A stretch of 17,096 nt of DNA from positions 1 through 17,096 of the forward strand of contig JAYMGJ010000837.1 in NCBI GenBank assembly GCA_037178675.1, given 5' to 3'. This stretch comes from Scleroderma bovista (taxonomy: Eukaryota; Basidiomycota; Agaricomycetes; Boletales; Sclerodermataceae). Position 1 is the stretch's first letter; each line of letters opens with the position of its first letter. Under the pieces are notes generated by a model. The model saw only the letters and a list, made by a program, of their open reading frames with translations, searched no databases and had not been told where the DNA came from. The position numbers and the translations under genes are program-made. Shown piece after piece: positions 1-9,968 of this stretch.

Positions 1-1044
1 GCGAAGCATTACTGCAGCTTCTGTGAGAAAGCAAATAGCTAGGAACGCAAGGACCTTTTTGGAACGATTGTAAAGAGCATAGAGTCGTATTTGCAGCATA
101 ACTGTTGGAATCGTTATGATAAGATGAGCCTTAACCCTGTGCCAAGATGTGGTGAGGAGTCACCTTGCACAACAGACACGATGAACCATGTAGGCCAGAC
201 TTCCATGGGCAAAAAGATTTTACCTGAAAACGATTGGTCTGCATATTGGTAACAACGTGTGAACAGTGTCCTTACAACTGCATTTCATGAAACAAGACAT
301 TGTGATCGCCTTGAGCCAAACAAGGTAGTGAATTGGTAACCAACATCCTTACAACTAGTTTATGATCAGTCGACATGGCATTGACGGAACAGAAAAAATG
401 TGGCTCTCACTGTGAGTGACGGCCTGTCCAAGAAGAATGCTGCCAGGGCGATAAATTCCTTATTCTCTTGCCATGTTAAGCAACTCACCACTTGAGAAGA
501 ATCTGAGAAAAACACGGATGAGAAGTACTGCAGCTAGAGAAGGGAAGACATACATCCCCCAAGCACTTGCCGGATATCGCAGCTGTGAAGGGGGAATAAG
601 TGATTGCAAAGCCACTACCAGACAAAATTGAATGCACACCCCCAAGTATAAGTAAGTAGACCAGGTCCATGGCTTCTTCTAGCACAACACGGAATCATTA
701 AAATCATTCATTTTTTCCCCTTCCAATCATTGCATACCCATATATGATCGACCTGGTCGAAGAAAATCATGCTATAGGCTGCGGACTGTGAAATGGAAGA
801 CCAATACCTCTCTATCAAACATCACCACTACGCCCTCATCAGCAAATTATATTCAAGTTTCATCATCATACTTACGGGAGTCATAAGCTAGCAAAGCCAT
901 CGCAGCCGCTGAGAAGTGGAGCTTAGCGCACAGAAACCTAGATTTGATGTGATGTTCAATCAGAAGCCTACCTTGACACATCCTATTGACTTGAATGAGC
1001 CGTGCAAGCTCGATATAGTAGGGTTCCAATTGAGTCGGGTCCAT
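1..1044 (-). CDS. DUF6533-type multi-pass membrane protein, partial (runs off left edge)
   Basis: A phase-consistent splice model is visible on the minus strand: exons 972-1044, 876-908, 738-778, 489-678, 164-238 and 1-101, all with GT..AG introns. The start is the ATG at 1044. The N-terminal part reads ...NRMCQ, AAAMALLAYDS, PYSMIFFDQVDHIW, KKPWTWSTYLYL. This matches the pattern of the fungal DUF6533 family (small residues, then YD..LTF..EVD.IWK.PWT), followed by hydrophobic segments. The last exons read TWFIVSVVQVMLQIRLYALY followed by NRSKKVLAFLAICF, the usual family ending of a membrane helix plus LRxYALY. Function of the family is unknown to me. The 250-bp intron 239-488 is unusually long and holds a second, out-of-frame copy of the last module, so the gene may be two tandem copies or partly broken. 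The family call is fairly sure; the exact exon structure is not. Confidence 0.6.
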
Positions 1045-1999
1045 CGAGGCCAGTAGGGGCAAGAACCTAGAGACGGGAGAAGCCTTACTCTATAGACACA
1101 GCTCCAGTGAATATTAGCACAATGATGCGGGGATCAATTTCGGAGGTGTCCAATGACACCTGGAAATAGTGACCATCAACATTGGCGAAACTGCTCACCA
1201 TCCACAGGCCTAAACGACGCGATGAATAAGGTAGAGTCCTACTTCAGGAACCTATGACACGGGGAGAGGTTTGTATGCAGACAGAGCGGACAGAGCGAGG
1301 GTGGGAGAGTCGAAGTGTTATTATTATTTCCACGAGGTAGTCGGTTGCATTACTTACGAGGCCCACGTGCTCCGCGATACAAAGGGTAGATAGGACACCG
1401 CTGGTGTATGTCCGAGTTTCATTATCCCCGGCTTCTGATGCATAGGTTCCAGCGTGCCTTTGGGTTATGATGATGGGCGGTTCTTAGTGACATCGACATA
1501 AACCGAATGGACCGCCCGAATAGTGGTGTACCAATATCGTCCGAATAAGGTGCCTCCGCTGACTGGACAAAGTTAATATAGGGTGTCAAGTGAGAGCCAG
1601 ATGTGTCATGCACATACTTATGTAGATAGTTTCAAAGCGTGCTTGTTCGAGCATCTTCTTCTCATACATGAGAGGGTCAACAAGGTCCCTGCTGCACCCC
1701 GAGAAAGTCAACGTCTGATCCTGTGTGCAATCAGAAGGGACAGTTACGTCTGTCCTTGAGGCTTACCTAGTACACATTCTAGTAGTTCAAATCGCAAGGG
1801 TACCCTTTTCCCTCGTTAGCAACCAAGCCCTAGAGAAAAGTGATCGTGGAAGATTCCCTTGCTTGGAGAGCAAGGGTTCTGGGATGACCTTATATCGTGA
1901 GAACCTCCCAACTTTGAAAGTGTTCCCTTTTCTGGACGAGCGTGAGAAATATAAAATTCTCCCTTGGATGTGTCCTATTACGCCTTGTTTGGCGCCTCT
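1045..1999. other. No recognisable gene
   Basis: About 950 bp between the DUF6533-type gene and the helicase relic. Open frames here are short and show no family pattern on either strand. It presumably contains the upstream region of the minus-strand DUF6533-type gene. One small hairpin lies at 1856-1876 and is listed separately. Confidence 0.5.
1856..1876. repeat. Small inverted repeat (8-bp stem, 5-nt loop)
   Basis: CCCTTGCT at 1856-1863 pairs with AGCAAGGG at 1869-1876 around a 5-base loop. Read on the minus strand it lies downstream of the Helitron helicase relic, the side where a Helitron 3' hairpin would be expected, and a CTAG (fits CTRR) follows after about 22 bases. The spacing is longer than usual and the base after CTAG is not T, so assignment as a Helitron terminus is only a possibility. 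Confidence 0.3.
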
Positions 2000-2690
2000 C
2001 TATCGAGCTCTCTCGTCCTGCTCTTCCATTTCTTCCCCATTGCTCCTTCATCTCCATGTCGAGTTCTTTTAATCAATCATCTTCGGCAAGTAGTTGCAAA
2101 CTATGTGATGCTTGGAATACTTTGGCATTGAAATCCCTCAGCAGTTGTAGGGTTGATTTCCCTGAACTGCGCAAGAGTGTGACATAGAGGTTGAACAGGC
2201 TAAGGCCCCCTGTAGGTGGTGTTGCTATATCCACCACAATGCATGGGACTGTTTAACCTTGTGATTGATATTCCATGAATGTGTACATTGCTGTAACTGG
2301 AAATTGACACTGTTTGACTGTTCACCATGGTTGATTTCCATCATTCTCGACAACCCAGACTTGCATGGACTTGGTAGCAAGTTCAACAGATATGACAGCT
2401 GCCTCTAGACCTTTTAATGGTGTGGCTCACATGCATTCTAGCTCTTCAACACCACATCTTGTTCTTCCTTTGGGTATGTTTTGTCAGGATGCAATATTAT
2501 GTCCATGATGGTTCTGCATACACTGTTGGTAATATCCTGGTCTGTCTCTACATTTGTAGTCACCATCACCTTCATGCCTATTGCTAATTCCACCATGGCT
2601 GGCAATTCTTGCCTGGACTTCTTGTTTGTTGATCATGTGGCCAGTGCCACCTCTCTCCCATTCAATGTGCACCCTCAGATGGTGTCTTCT
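2000..2690 (-). pseudogene. Helitron-type PIF1-like helicase remnant
   Basis: Two minus-strand stretches in different frames read like the C-terminal half of the PIF1-like helicase of fungal Helitrons. The first (about 2632 down to 2440) contains ELPAMVELAIGMKVMVTTNV followed by DITN and DIILHPD, then a stop at 2438-2440. The second (about 2290 down to 2076) contains TFMEYQSQG, a stop at 2253-2255 where the family has Gln before Thr, then VDIATPPTGGLSLFNLYVTL, LLRDFNAKVFQASH and a stop at 2073-2075. Weakly similar, charged sequence continues to about 2000. PIF1-family enzymes are 5'-3' DNA helicases; in Helitrons they act with a Rep nuclease in rolling-circle transposition. No Rep domain or upstream Walker motifs were seen here, so this is a truncated, frameshifted, inactive relic. 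No clear element ends were found. Confidence 0.75.
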
Positions 2691-3635
2691 GCATAGCAGA
2701 TGAAGAGATCAATACTATATACTAGTTACTAGTGCTATGCATCTGATAGAGATCAGGTAATCAACTTAAGCAATCCAAAGTGCATGCAGCAAGCAAGGGT
2801 TCTGCCGACGCAGGCGGCATTTCGAGTGTCAAGTTGGTCCCCTATGGAGGCAGACCAAAATCTCAAAGGAAGGCAAGTCGTCAGGGACGTGCGGACTCAC
2901 AACTAAAGACCGGTTATGACTGGTAAATGGGGTTGACAACAATGGGCCCAGGCAATTAATGGGCGGCCATTATTACCCCTGGCTCTTGCGATTGGCATAG
3001 CCTCGGTGAAAATTCACCCGTTGTACTACGTGTGGGACCGGATGTCTTTCGCACGTAAATATTGTTTCACACCGGTGCGTCTCCCTCTCAGTCCCGTGGG
3101 TCCCGGAATTATGATCTTGGTATGAGTGAGTGTAATAGCCTCGGTCCAAGGCTTCTGTCCCCAGTAGCCAGATGGTTTAGTAATATTCGTAACATGGCTT
3201 GGGAGCGACAGCAATTGCATGTCAGTCAAAGATCGCAGAGCAAGTCGGGAATCAACGAACTAAGCAGCATCCTGCCAGTTATTTATTGGTCAATATACGA
3301 GTCTCTGCAGATCGTGCAGGGTGAATTTTCCGTTCTGTGATGGCAGTGAATTGAAGAACCGAAGAACTCGAACGAGTCAGCATGGGAACATCATATCTCA
3401 ATGCGATAGGAGTGTTCATCAAACGACACATACCAAATCCAAGGCAGCTTCGGCTCGCGACCTTTTGCAGTTCCCAGCACTTGGAGTACAATGACCCATC
3501 CTCTGAATTGAGATTCGGACATTCACTCAAAAACCGTAGAGGTGGAGGGAAAAGTAGATTAGAAAATAAAATACGACATACAACTAATTTACAACTATGT
3601 GCCACGAAGAAAGGAAACCCAGAAGGTGGAAGAAT
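2691..3635. other. No recognisable gene (H2B downstream side)
   Basis: About 945 bp between the helicase relic and the H2B stop codon. Several overlapping open frames exist on both strands but none shows a family motif or consistent splice structure. The right end should contain the H2B 3' untranslated region. Confidence 0.5.
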
Positions 3636-4238
<603 letters not shown>

Positions 4239-4469
4239 GTCGAGTGGCGGAGTGGTGGTGGTTGTGGATGTCGCGATGGGCGAATATGTGGGGTGCTGGA
4301 TTGTCGCGTGTTAATTTATATGGGGGGTCGCGTGTGGCGGTGTTTGTCTCGCGCGTCGCGTCTTGTTGATTGCGAAACCTTATTTTGCAGAGTCACGTGT
4401 GCGCATATAAAGGGAGCGTCCGCTCGCCTCTGCTCATTCAAGTCTCGACACACACTCGTCATCATCATC
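4239..4469. promoter_or_regulatory. Bidirectional H2A-H2B promoter
   Basis: The 231 bp between the two start codons must serve both histone genes. A TATAAA lies at 4406-4411 on the plus strand, 59 bp before the H2A ATG. A mirror TATAAA on the minus strand (TTTATA at 4315-4320) lies 77 bp before the H2B ATG. A CACGTG E-box core sits at 4394-4399, just upstream of the H2A TATA box, and CGCG-rich words recur between the two TATA boxes. The TATA roles follow from position; the E-box role is inferred. Confidence 0.75.
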
Positions 4470-4984
<515 letters not shown>

Positions 4985-5078
4985 ACATCGTTCACTATTT
5001 ACTTATTGGTTTCCTCGACTCGTGTAGGATGTATTGTATTCTATAGTACCTTTATTTCATCTCCTATTTCTGTATCTG

Positions 5079-5086
5079 TCACGTGA
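5079..5086. promoter_or_regulatory. TCACGTGA palindrome upstream of ERG2
   Basis: An 8-bp perfect palindrome with a CACGTG E-box core, 95 bp after the H2A stop and 69 bp before the favoured ERG2 start at 5155. CACGTG-type sites are bound by bHLH factors, and SREBP-type bHLH regulators control sterol genes in fungi, but binding here is inferred only. Its position favours the 5155 start, because the in-frame ATG at 5089 would leave almost no 5' leader after the site. Confidence 0.35.
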
Positions 5087-5154
5087 CAATGTTTGTCGTG
5101 TCGTACGAGTTCGGACTTCGCGTCTTCTCCTTTGACACGACCACACGAAGTTTC

Positions 5155-5983
5155 ATGGCGAAATCACCGACGAAAGCAGTGAACCAAACCACTTCATGCA
5201 CCTTTGGAGGATGCGCGAAGAAATGGGTATTTCGACTGCTGGTTGTTACCGTTCTGTACGTGACATTCGGTTGGCTGGACACCATCAAGGTGAGTTTTTC
5301 TGCCTCGTATCGAAAAAGCTGATGCAGACTTGCTTGCGATCCAGGACCGGTGGTATGTCTTTGACCAACCATTTCTTCACCAAGTCGCAAAAGACGCCAT
5401 TGCCACACACCCCAATAACCTAGATGGCATGATCCAACACATCGTAACGAACCTCACCACAACCTACCCCGCTTCCTCTAGTGTTATTGTTATCAATCCC
5501 AACACCTCTGAATGGGTCTTCAACAACGCTGGAGGCGCCATGGGTGCCATGTACATCATCCACGCGTCCATCACGGAATATCTCATCATCTTTGGAACTC
5601 CCCTTGGCACGGAGGGCCATACCGGACTGCACACTGCAGATGACTACTTCCATATCTTGGTCGGCGAACAATGGGCGTTCAAACCCGGCGCACTTGAAAT
5701 GGAGAGATACCAGCCCGGTGACGTTCATCTCCTCCCGAGGGGAGTTGCAAAACAGTACAAGATGCATGAAGGCTGTTTTGCTCTTGAATATGCCCGAGGT
5801 AGGCCCCTGCCTGGTGTTTTCTCACTTATGTTTTGATGGTCCTTTGCAGGATGGATCCCTTTAATGTTGCCCTTTGGCATGGCAGACACGTTAACATCTA
5901 CACTTGATGTCCCGACATTCATCAACACTGCACGTATCACTGGTCGCGAGATGATCAAAAACCTGCTCATCGGAAAAATATGA
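5155..5983 (+). CDS. ERG2: C-8 sterol isomerase (ERG2 family)
   Basis: Moves the sterol double bond from C-8 to C-7 (fecosterol to episterol) in ergosterol synthesis at the ER membrane; the family also includes the sigma-1 receptor. Exons 5155-5289, 5345-5798 and 5850-5983 give 240 residues (yeast Erg2 is 222). An N-terminal membrane segment ([17 protein letters not shown]) is followed by the soluble isomerase domain. Family signatures are [50 protein letters not shown], the [17 protein letters not shown] stretch and [20 protein letters not shown]. The acidic and His residues of the domain (TEGHTG, TADDYF) are present. An in-frame ATG at 5089 would add 22 residues; 5155 (MAKSPTKAV) is favoured by length and by the palindrome just upstream. 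Introns are 55 and 51 bp. The gene follows H2A in the same direction by only about 170 bp. Confidence 0.95.
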
Positions 5984-6450
5984 GCCCTCTGCTTGCCCTA
6001 ATATATTCGCTCCATATCACCAAGGACGTCCGCATTATACCTGGCATGTATAGAGAATATGATATCCAACTATTTTAATCTGCTATGATGCAATTGGCTG
6101 CTTCTGTATTGACGCGGCACGGAACACTGGACATGCAGTGCAACCTTGCATTGGCCTGCGTTGATCGATCACACATCTTTTGCCAATGTTAAGCTCTGGT
6201 ATGTCTTCCCCGCAGTCCTGACAACTGCCACAGACTCAGGGTAAGTTGATCGAGCGAATCTGATAGTTCGTGCTATCCCTGTGGGGACGCAGTAGCAAGA
6301 GAACCTGTAATATGGTGCAAATCGCGTTTTTTGCCGAATGTCGTACTCGTAGCAGATCGGTCTCGAATTGTAAATGTTACAGTATCCCAAGTAGACTCCA
6401 TCTGCAAGATTACCCTCCATGTGCATGTGGCACACCAAGTATGCAAGATT
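5984..6450. other. Convergent ERG2/SPC2 intergenic region
   Basis: About 467 bp between the stop codons of two genes that point toward each other. It should hold both 3' untranslated regions and polyadenylation sites. Short open frames on both strands show no family pattern. Confidence 0.5.
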
Positions 6451-7281
6451 TCAAGTACTTTTTCCCTCCATAGCACCCTCGACGAGCTCTCCCACCCACC
6501 TTTCGAATACATCTTGTGCCATAACACCTCTTTCGTCAAAAAAGGCACTATATTCCTTTGACCCCTGTGTACGGTTCTTGCAGAGAAGAGACTTGCCACT
6601 TGAGGTTGACTGGAGATAGGTAATGTTGAGGGAATATGACGGCGCGTTTGAAGGCGATTTCCTCAGGGAAGGTGAAGATACCGGGATGGTGCGCGAGGAT
6701 ATGGTGATTCGTTCCGTGATGATCCGTTTAGAAAAGGTTTTGCGCCTTCCGACAAAAATAACATGCCCCTCTACGAAATAGGCATAGAGTGTTTGTAGAG
6801 AAGTCAAGACAACATAGCTAGGGAGAGTATCGCGGTGAACACGTGGAACGTGCATGACTGAACGCAACGGAAACTTACAGGATGAACCCTGCCCATACGC
6901 CAGGCTTGGCTTGTTCGAAGTCGACTTTCCACCCGTACAGCCCCGTTGCCGCAGCAATGAACACGCTGGCCCATCCGAGGGTGAGTCTCACGTCTGTATG
7001 TAGGTGTATCTGCTTGAACAGATTCGGGCGCGAGAGGTACTGCAGACGAATCAAAATGCACAAATTGTGTGTAGTTGCAAGGGAAAACCTACGCGTTTGA
7101 GGGCGTCGTCACAGGCATTCTTGAGTTCTGTACCACTGGCGTTGTTGACCTTGATTGTTTCGCGGTCAGATGATACAATGGGGATGCTCAGTGGACCCGG
7201 TGGTTTTTCGAGCGAGGCTGAGCTTGCACGGCGAGAGCTCAGGGGTGAGGAAGGCGTTGGTTCGGACGTGGTGGGTGCCAT
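6451..7281 (-). CDS. SPC2: Signal peptidase complex subunit 2 (SPC25/SPCS2 family)
   Basis: Accessory subunit of the ER signal peptidase complex, which cleaves signal peptides and contacts the translocon. Minus-strand exons 7093-7281, 6879-7039 and 6451-6817 give 238 residues with consistent phases; introns are 53 and 61 bp. The N-terminal 35 or so residues are Ser/Pro-rich. Then come a soluble stretch (VNNASGTELKNACDDALKR) and two membrane segments: DVRLTLGWASVFIAAATGLY, and after KVDFEQAKPG the segment VWAGFILYVVLTSLQTLYAY. The family-typical order is: short cytosolic part, hairpin of two helices around a [DE]xxKP loop, then a cytosolic domain. That domain is visible here as FVGRRKTFSKRI, YSLNITYLQ, EYSAFFDERGVMAQDVFERW, like the human YTLKLTF and FFDHSGTLVMDAYE stretches. 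It is divergent from HEM14. The start is the only ATG in frame near the conserved region. Confidence 0.85.
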
Positions 7282-7406
7282 TGCTGCACTGGAGAGGAGG
7301 ACGACAACCTGGATAACGACGTGTACTTGCGAGTGTGAAGTAGATGCCTTTTGCGGTTATCTTCGTTGGATAACCGAAAGCAGAAATCACATGTCTTGGT
7401 TTGGTA
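7282..7406. promoter_or_regulatory. Compact divergent promoter of SPC2 and HEM14
   Basis: Only 125 bp separate the SPC2 start (7281, minus) from the HEM14 start (7407, plus), so core promoters and leaders of both genes must lie here or overlap the coding regions. I see no TATA box. An out-of-frame ATG at 7391-7393 lies 16 bp before the HEM14 ATG and could act as an upstream start. Confidence 0.6.
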
Positions 7407-9013
7407 ATGTCACCAAAGACCATCACAGTGCTTGGGGGAGGTCTGACGGGCCTCTCAGCTGCGTTTCATCTTTCTCGACGCTTTCCAGCAGTACAGATCA
7501 TAGTTTACAATGCGGATGCACGCTTTGGAGGGTGGGTCCGTTCGGAAAGAGTCTCTGTCTCCGACGCAGACGTTCTGCTCGAGGCAGGCCCCCGCACACT
7601 GCGTCCAAACTCTCGCGGTGTCCTCGAACTGGTGAGTATGTGGTGGCATTTAAGCACCTTGACCTTACATTGCGAAGATTAGATTCATCTCTTGGACCTA
7701 TCATCTTCCCTGGTGACTGTCCCAAAGACATCACAGGCAGCCCGGAGTCGCTTTTTGTACGTGCCCGAGTTCGGCGGCCTCCATCGCCTTCCCTCCGCGC
7801 TATTGGACCTTCTCACATGGTCAGGCTTATCAGCGAAGGGAAACCTGAGTCGCCTTCTCCTTTCTTCGGTCTGCAAAGAGCCTTTTAAGCGCCGGAATAG
7901 ACGACTCGGTATTGATGATGAATCGGTTGACGATTTTATGACGAGGCGCTTCGGAAGCGAATTTTCGAGGATTTTTGCAAGTGCACTGGTGCATGGGATA
8001 TACGCCGCTGACGCCCGGAAACTAAGCCTCCGTTCAGCGTTTCCCTCGATCTGGGAAGCTGGGGAACGAGGGAACGGTTCCGTCGTGTCTGGATTCTTGC
8101 GACCGCCCCGTCATTCGACATCAACCGAGGAGACTGTCTCATACGAGTTGGGGGACGTAGAGGAAAGGATGCGAGACACCTCAGTGTACACTTTCCGGGA
8201 CGGCATTGGCACCATTACGAACGCATTGGTCAAATACCTGCGAGGACGACCCAACGTCCGCATGCAAGGTGGAGTAAGCATAACAGGGATTCGCATCCAC
8301 CCATTCAGCAAGCAATTTGAGGTAAGCAAGCGTCCATACCCGCTTGAGTGCCCAAGTACTTAACCTCGCGATTTACGTAGCTGATAACGACGGGATTTGA
8401 GACCATTTCTCCAACACACGTTGTGTCCACGCTGCCCCTATTTCGGCTACATGCCTTACTCACTCCTGCAACACCACTCCCACACCTTACAGCCAATACG
8501 TACACCTCCGTTACTGTCGTCAACCTTGTGTTTCGACGGCCGCCATCTTCTTCGTCCCCACTTCACCCCGACGGATTTGGCTATCTGGTACCTCGCTCGC
8601 CAGACGGCTACTCTGGTGGCACCAACCGCTTGGGAATCCTAGGATGTGTTTTTGACTCGTCCTCCACGGCTGTCCAAGATACCAGTGGAGATGTCGTCAA
8701 GATGACAGTGATGCTCGGTGGACCCTACGCACCGTGCTCCCCCCCTCAGTTCAGCATCCCAGGTGTGCTAAACGAACTTTCAACTCACCTCGGTCGATCA
8801 CTTCCCGAGCCCCTGCTGGTAAAAGTCCATCATAACAAACACTGCATACCGCTTCTGTCTGTGGGCCATCTGCAGCGCATGGAAGAATTGAGGCGCGTCT
8901 TGGCGAGCGAGCCGTGGACGGGCCGGATGGAAGTGATTGGTGCGGGTGTGGGAGGTGTCAGTGTCGGTGACTGCATCGAGGCTGGACGGAATGTAGGGAA
9001 GACATGGACGTAA
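7407..9013 (+). CDS. HEM14: Protoporphyrinogen oxidase (HEM14/PPOX family)
   Basis: FAD enzyme that oxidises protoporphyrinogen IX to protoporphyrin IX, the penultimate haem step, at the mitochondrial inner membrane. Exons 7407-7631, 7683-8321 and 8381-9013 give 498 residues, close to human PPOX and with all phases consistent; introns are 51 and 59 bp. The N-terminal dinucleotide-binding motif is TITVLGGGLTGLSAAFHLSR (residues 5-24), then ARFGGW. The middle has ESVDDFMTRRFGSEF, ALVHGIYAADARKLSLRSAF and FPSIWE, diagnostic for the family. The C-terminal FAD-binding part has VKMTVMLGGPYAP, HCIPLLSVGHLQRMEELR and GAGVGGVSVGDCIEAGR. Oddity: the acidic residue that normally ends beta-strand 2 (LExxxRxGG) and holds the FAD ribose is Asn35 (VYNADARFGGW). 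No long mitochondrial presequence is seen, as in mammalian PPOX. Identification is certain. Confidence 0.96.
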
Positions 9014-9968
9014 GGACACCCTTTCAGTGTGAATTCGTCGTGTTGTGTAGATCCCAGGCAGTCGACAAGACCAATGGGCGTCTGAAAGTAAGTGGTGACC
9101 CTTGCATGTCGTTTTATGAACAGATGCTCCCCCTGGCATATTGAAATGAAAGGGCAGAAGAACGATAATGTTCTGAATGTCTTTGTTCTCATGTTTTAGT
9201 CGTTCGTGGTGATCCTGATCCGATCTCGCGCATGTTGGCAGTTCTCCGTTCTCTATCTAACGTCTGATATCAGGGATAACGGCTTATCTCAGTTACACGA
9301 CACTCGAGCCTCAAACGATTTTTTGTATCCAACGAAGATGAACAGCGGAGGTGACGACACAGGCGTCTCTGACGAGGAAATGAAATGCCTCATGTCCCCC
9401 TTGCGTCCTATTGGTTAGGAACCCACACTTTTCTCGGAGCGATGAGCAAATTGAGGGGCGGTAATGTACTTCCTTGCCTTCCATATTTTCGGATACACAA
9501 GAACAGCATGGATTACACGCTCCTCACGATGATGCGAGCAACATATGGCTGTTATTCGGTTTGTGGTCTGAGTCAGACAGCATTTTTTTTCTCAGCCTTC
9601 CGCAGATTGCACAGGGATCAGGGTACACAGACTTGGGTGCAGCCTTCCGAAGTCTCGACCCTGCACGCATCATGGAAAAGTGATCGATTAATCGATGGCA
9701 ATCGTTGGACTGGAGTATTGCCAGTGGCTTTAACGCCACTTTGGTCAAATTGGTCTTTTGCCCTTGATCATCATGGGTTCAGCATTGTCCCAGAAGCTAT
9801 TCTTGGTGCATATATCAGGCTTCGTTACTGTTCCGCTTCCGCTTCTCATACCCTCACCCGAAAAAAGCCCTTGGTTCACTACGCCCCCGGGGCTGTTGAG
9901 GTCCAAGTCACAGTCGGACGTCCATCACTCTCTGCAACCGACCACTTTTCTTCTCTTCTCATTCTGCT
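9014..9968. other. No recognisable gene; possible short ORF
   Basis: About 955 bp between HEM14 and the proline-rich gene. A plus-strand frame ending at 9683 (LPQIAQGSGYTDLGAAFRSL, then a short tail) reads like protein but has no family I recognise and no convincing upstream exons. The last 30 bases or so before 9969 are rich in C and T, as is common just before transcription or translation starts in fungi, so part of this is the promoter of the next gene. Confidence 0.4.

Noticed and set aside
2721..2733. ACTAGT repeated twice with one base between
   Set aside because: Too short to be a target-site duplication or element end without further support.
7004..7888. 294-residue plus-strand open frame
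   Set aside because: It overlaps SPC2 exons on the other strand and HEM14 exons in the wrong frame; both of those have clear family matches.
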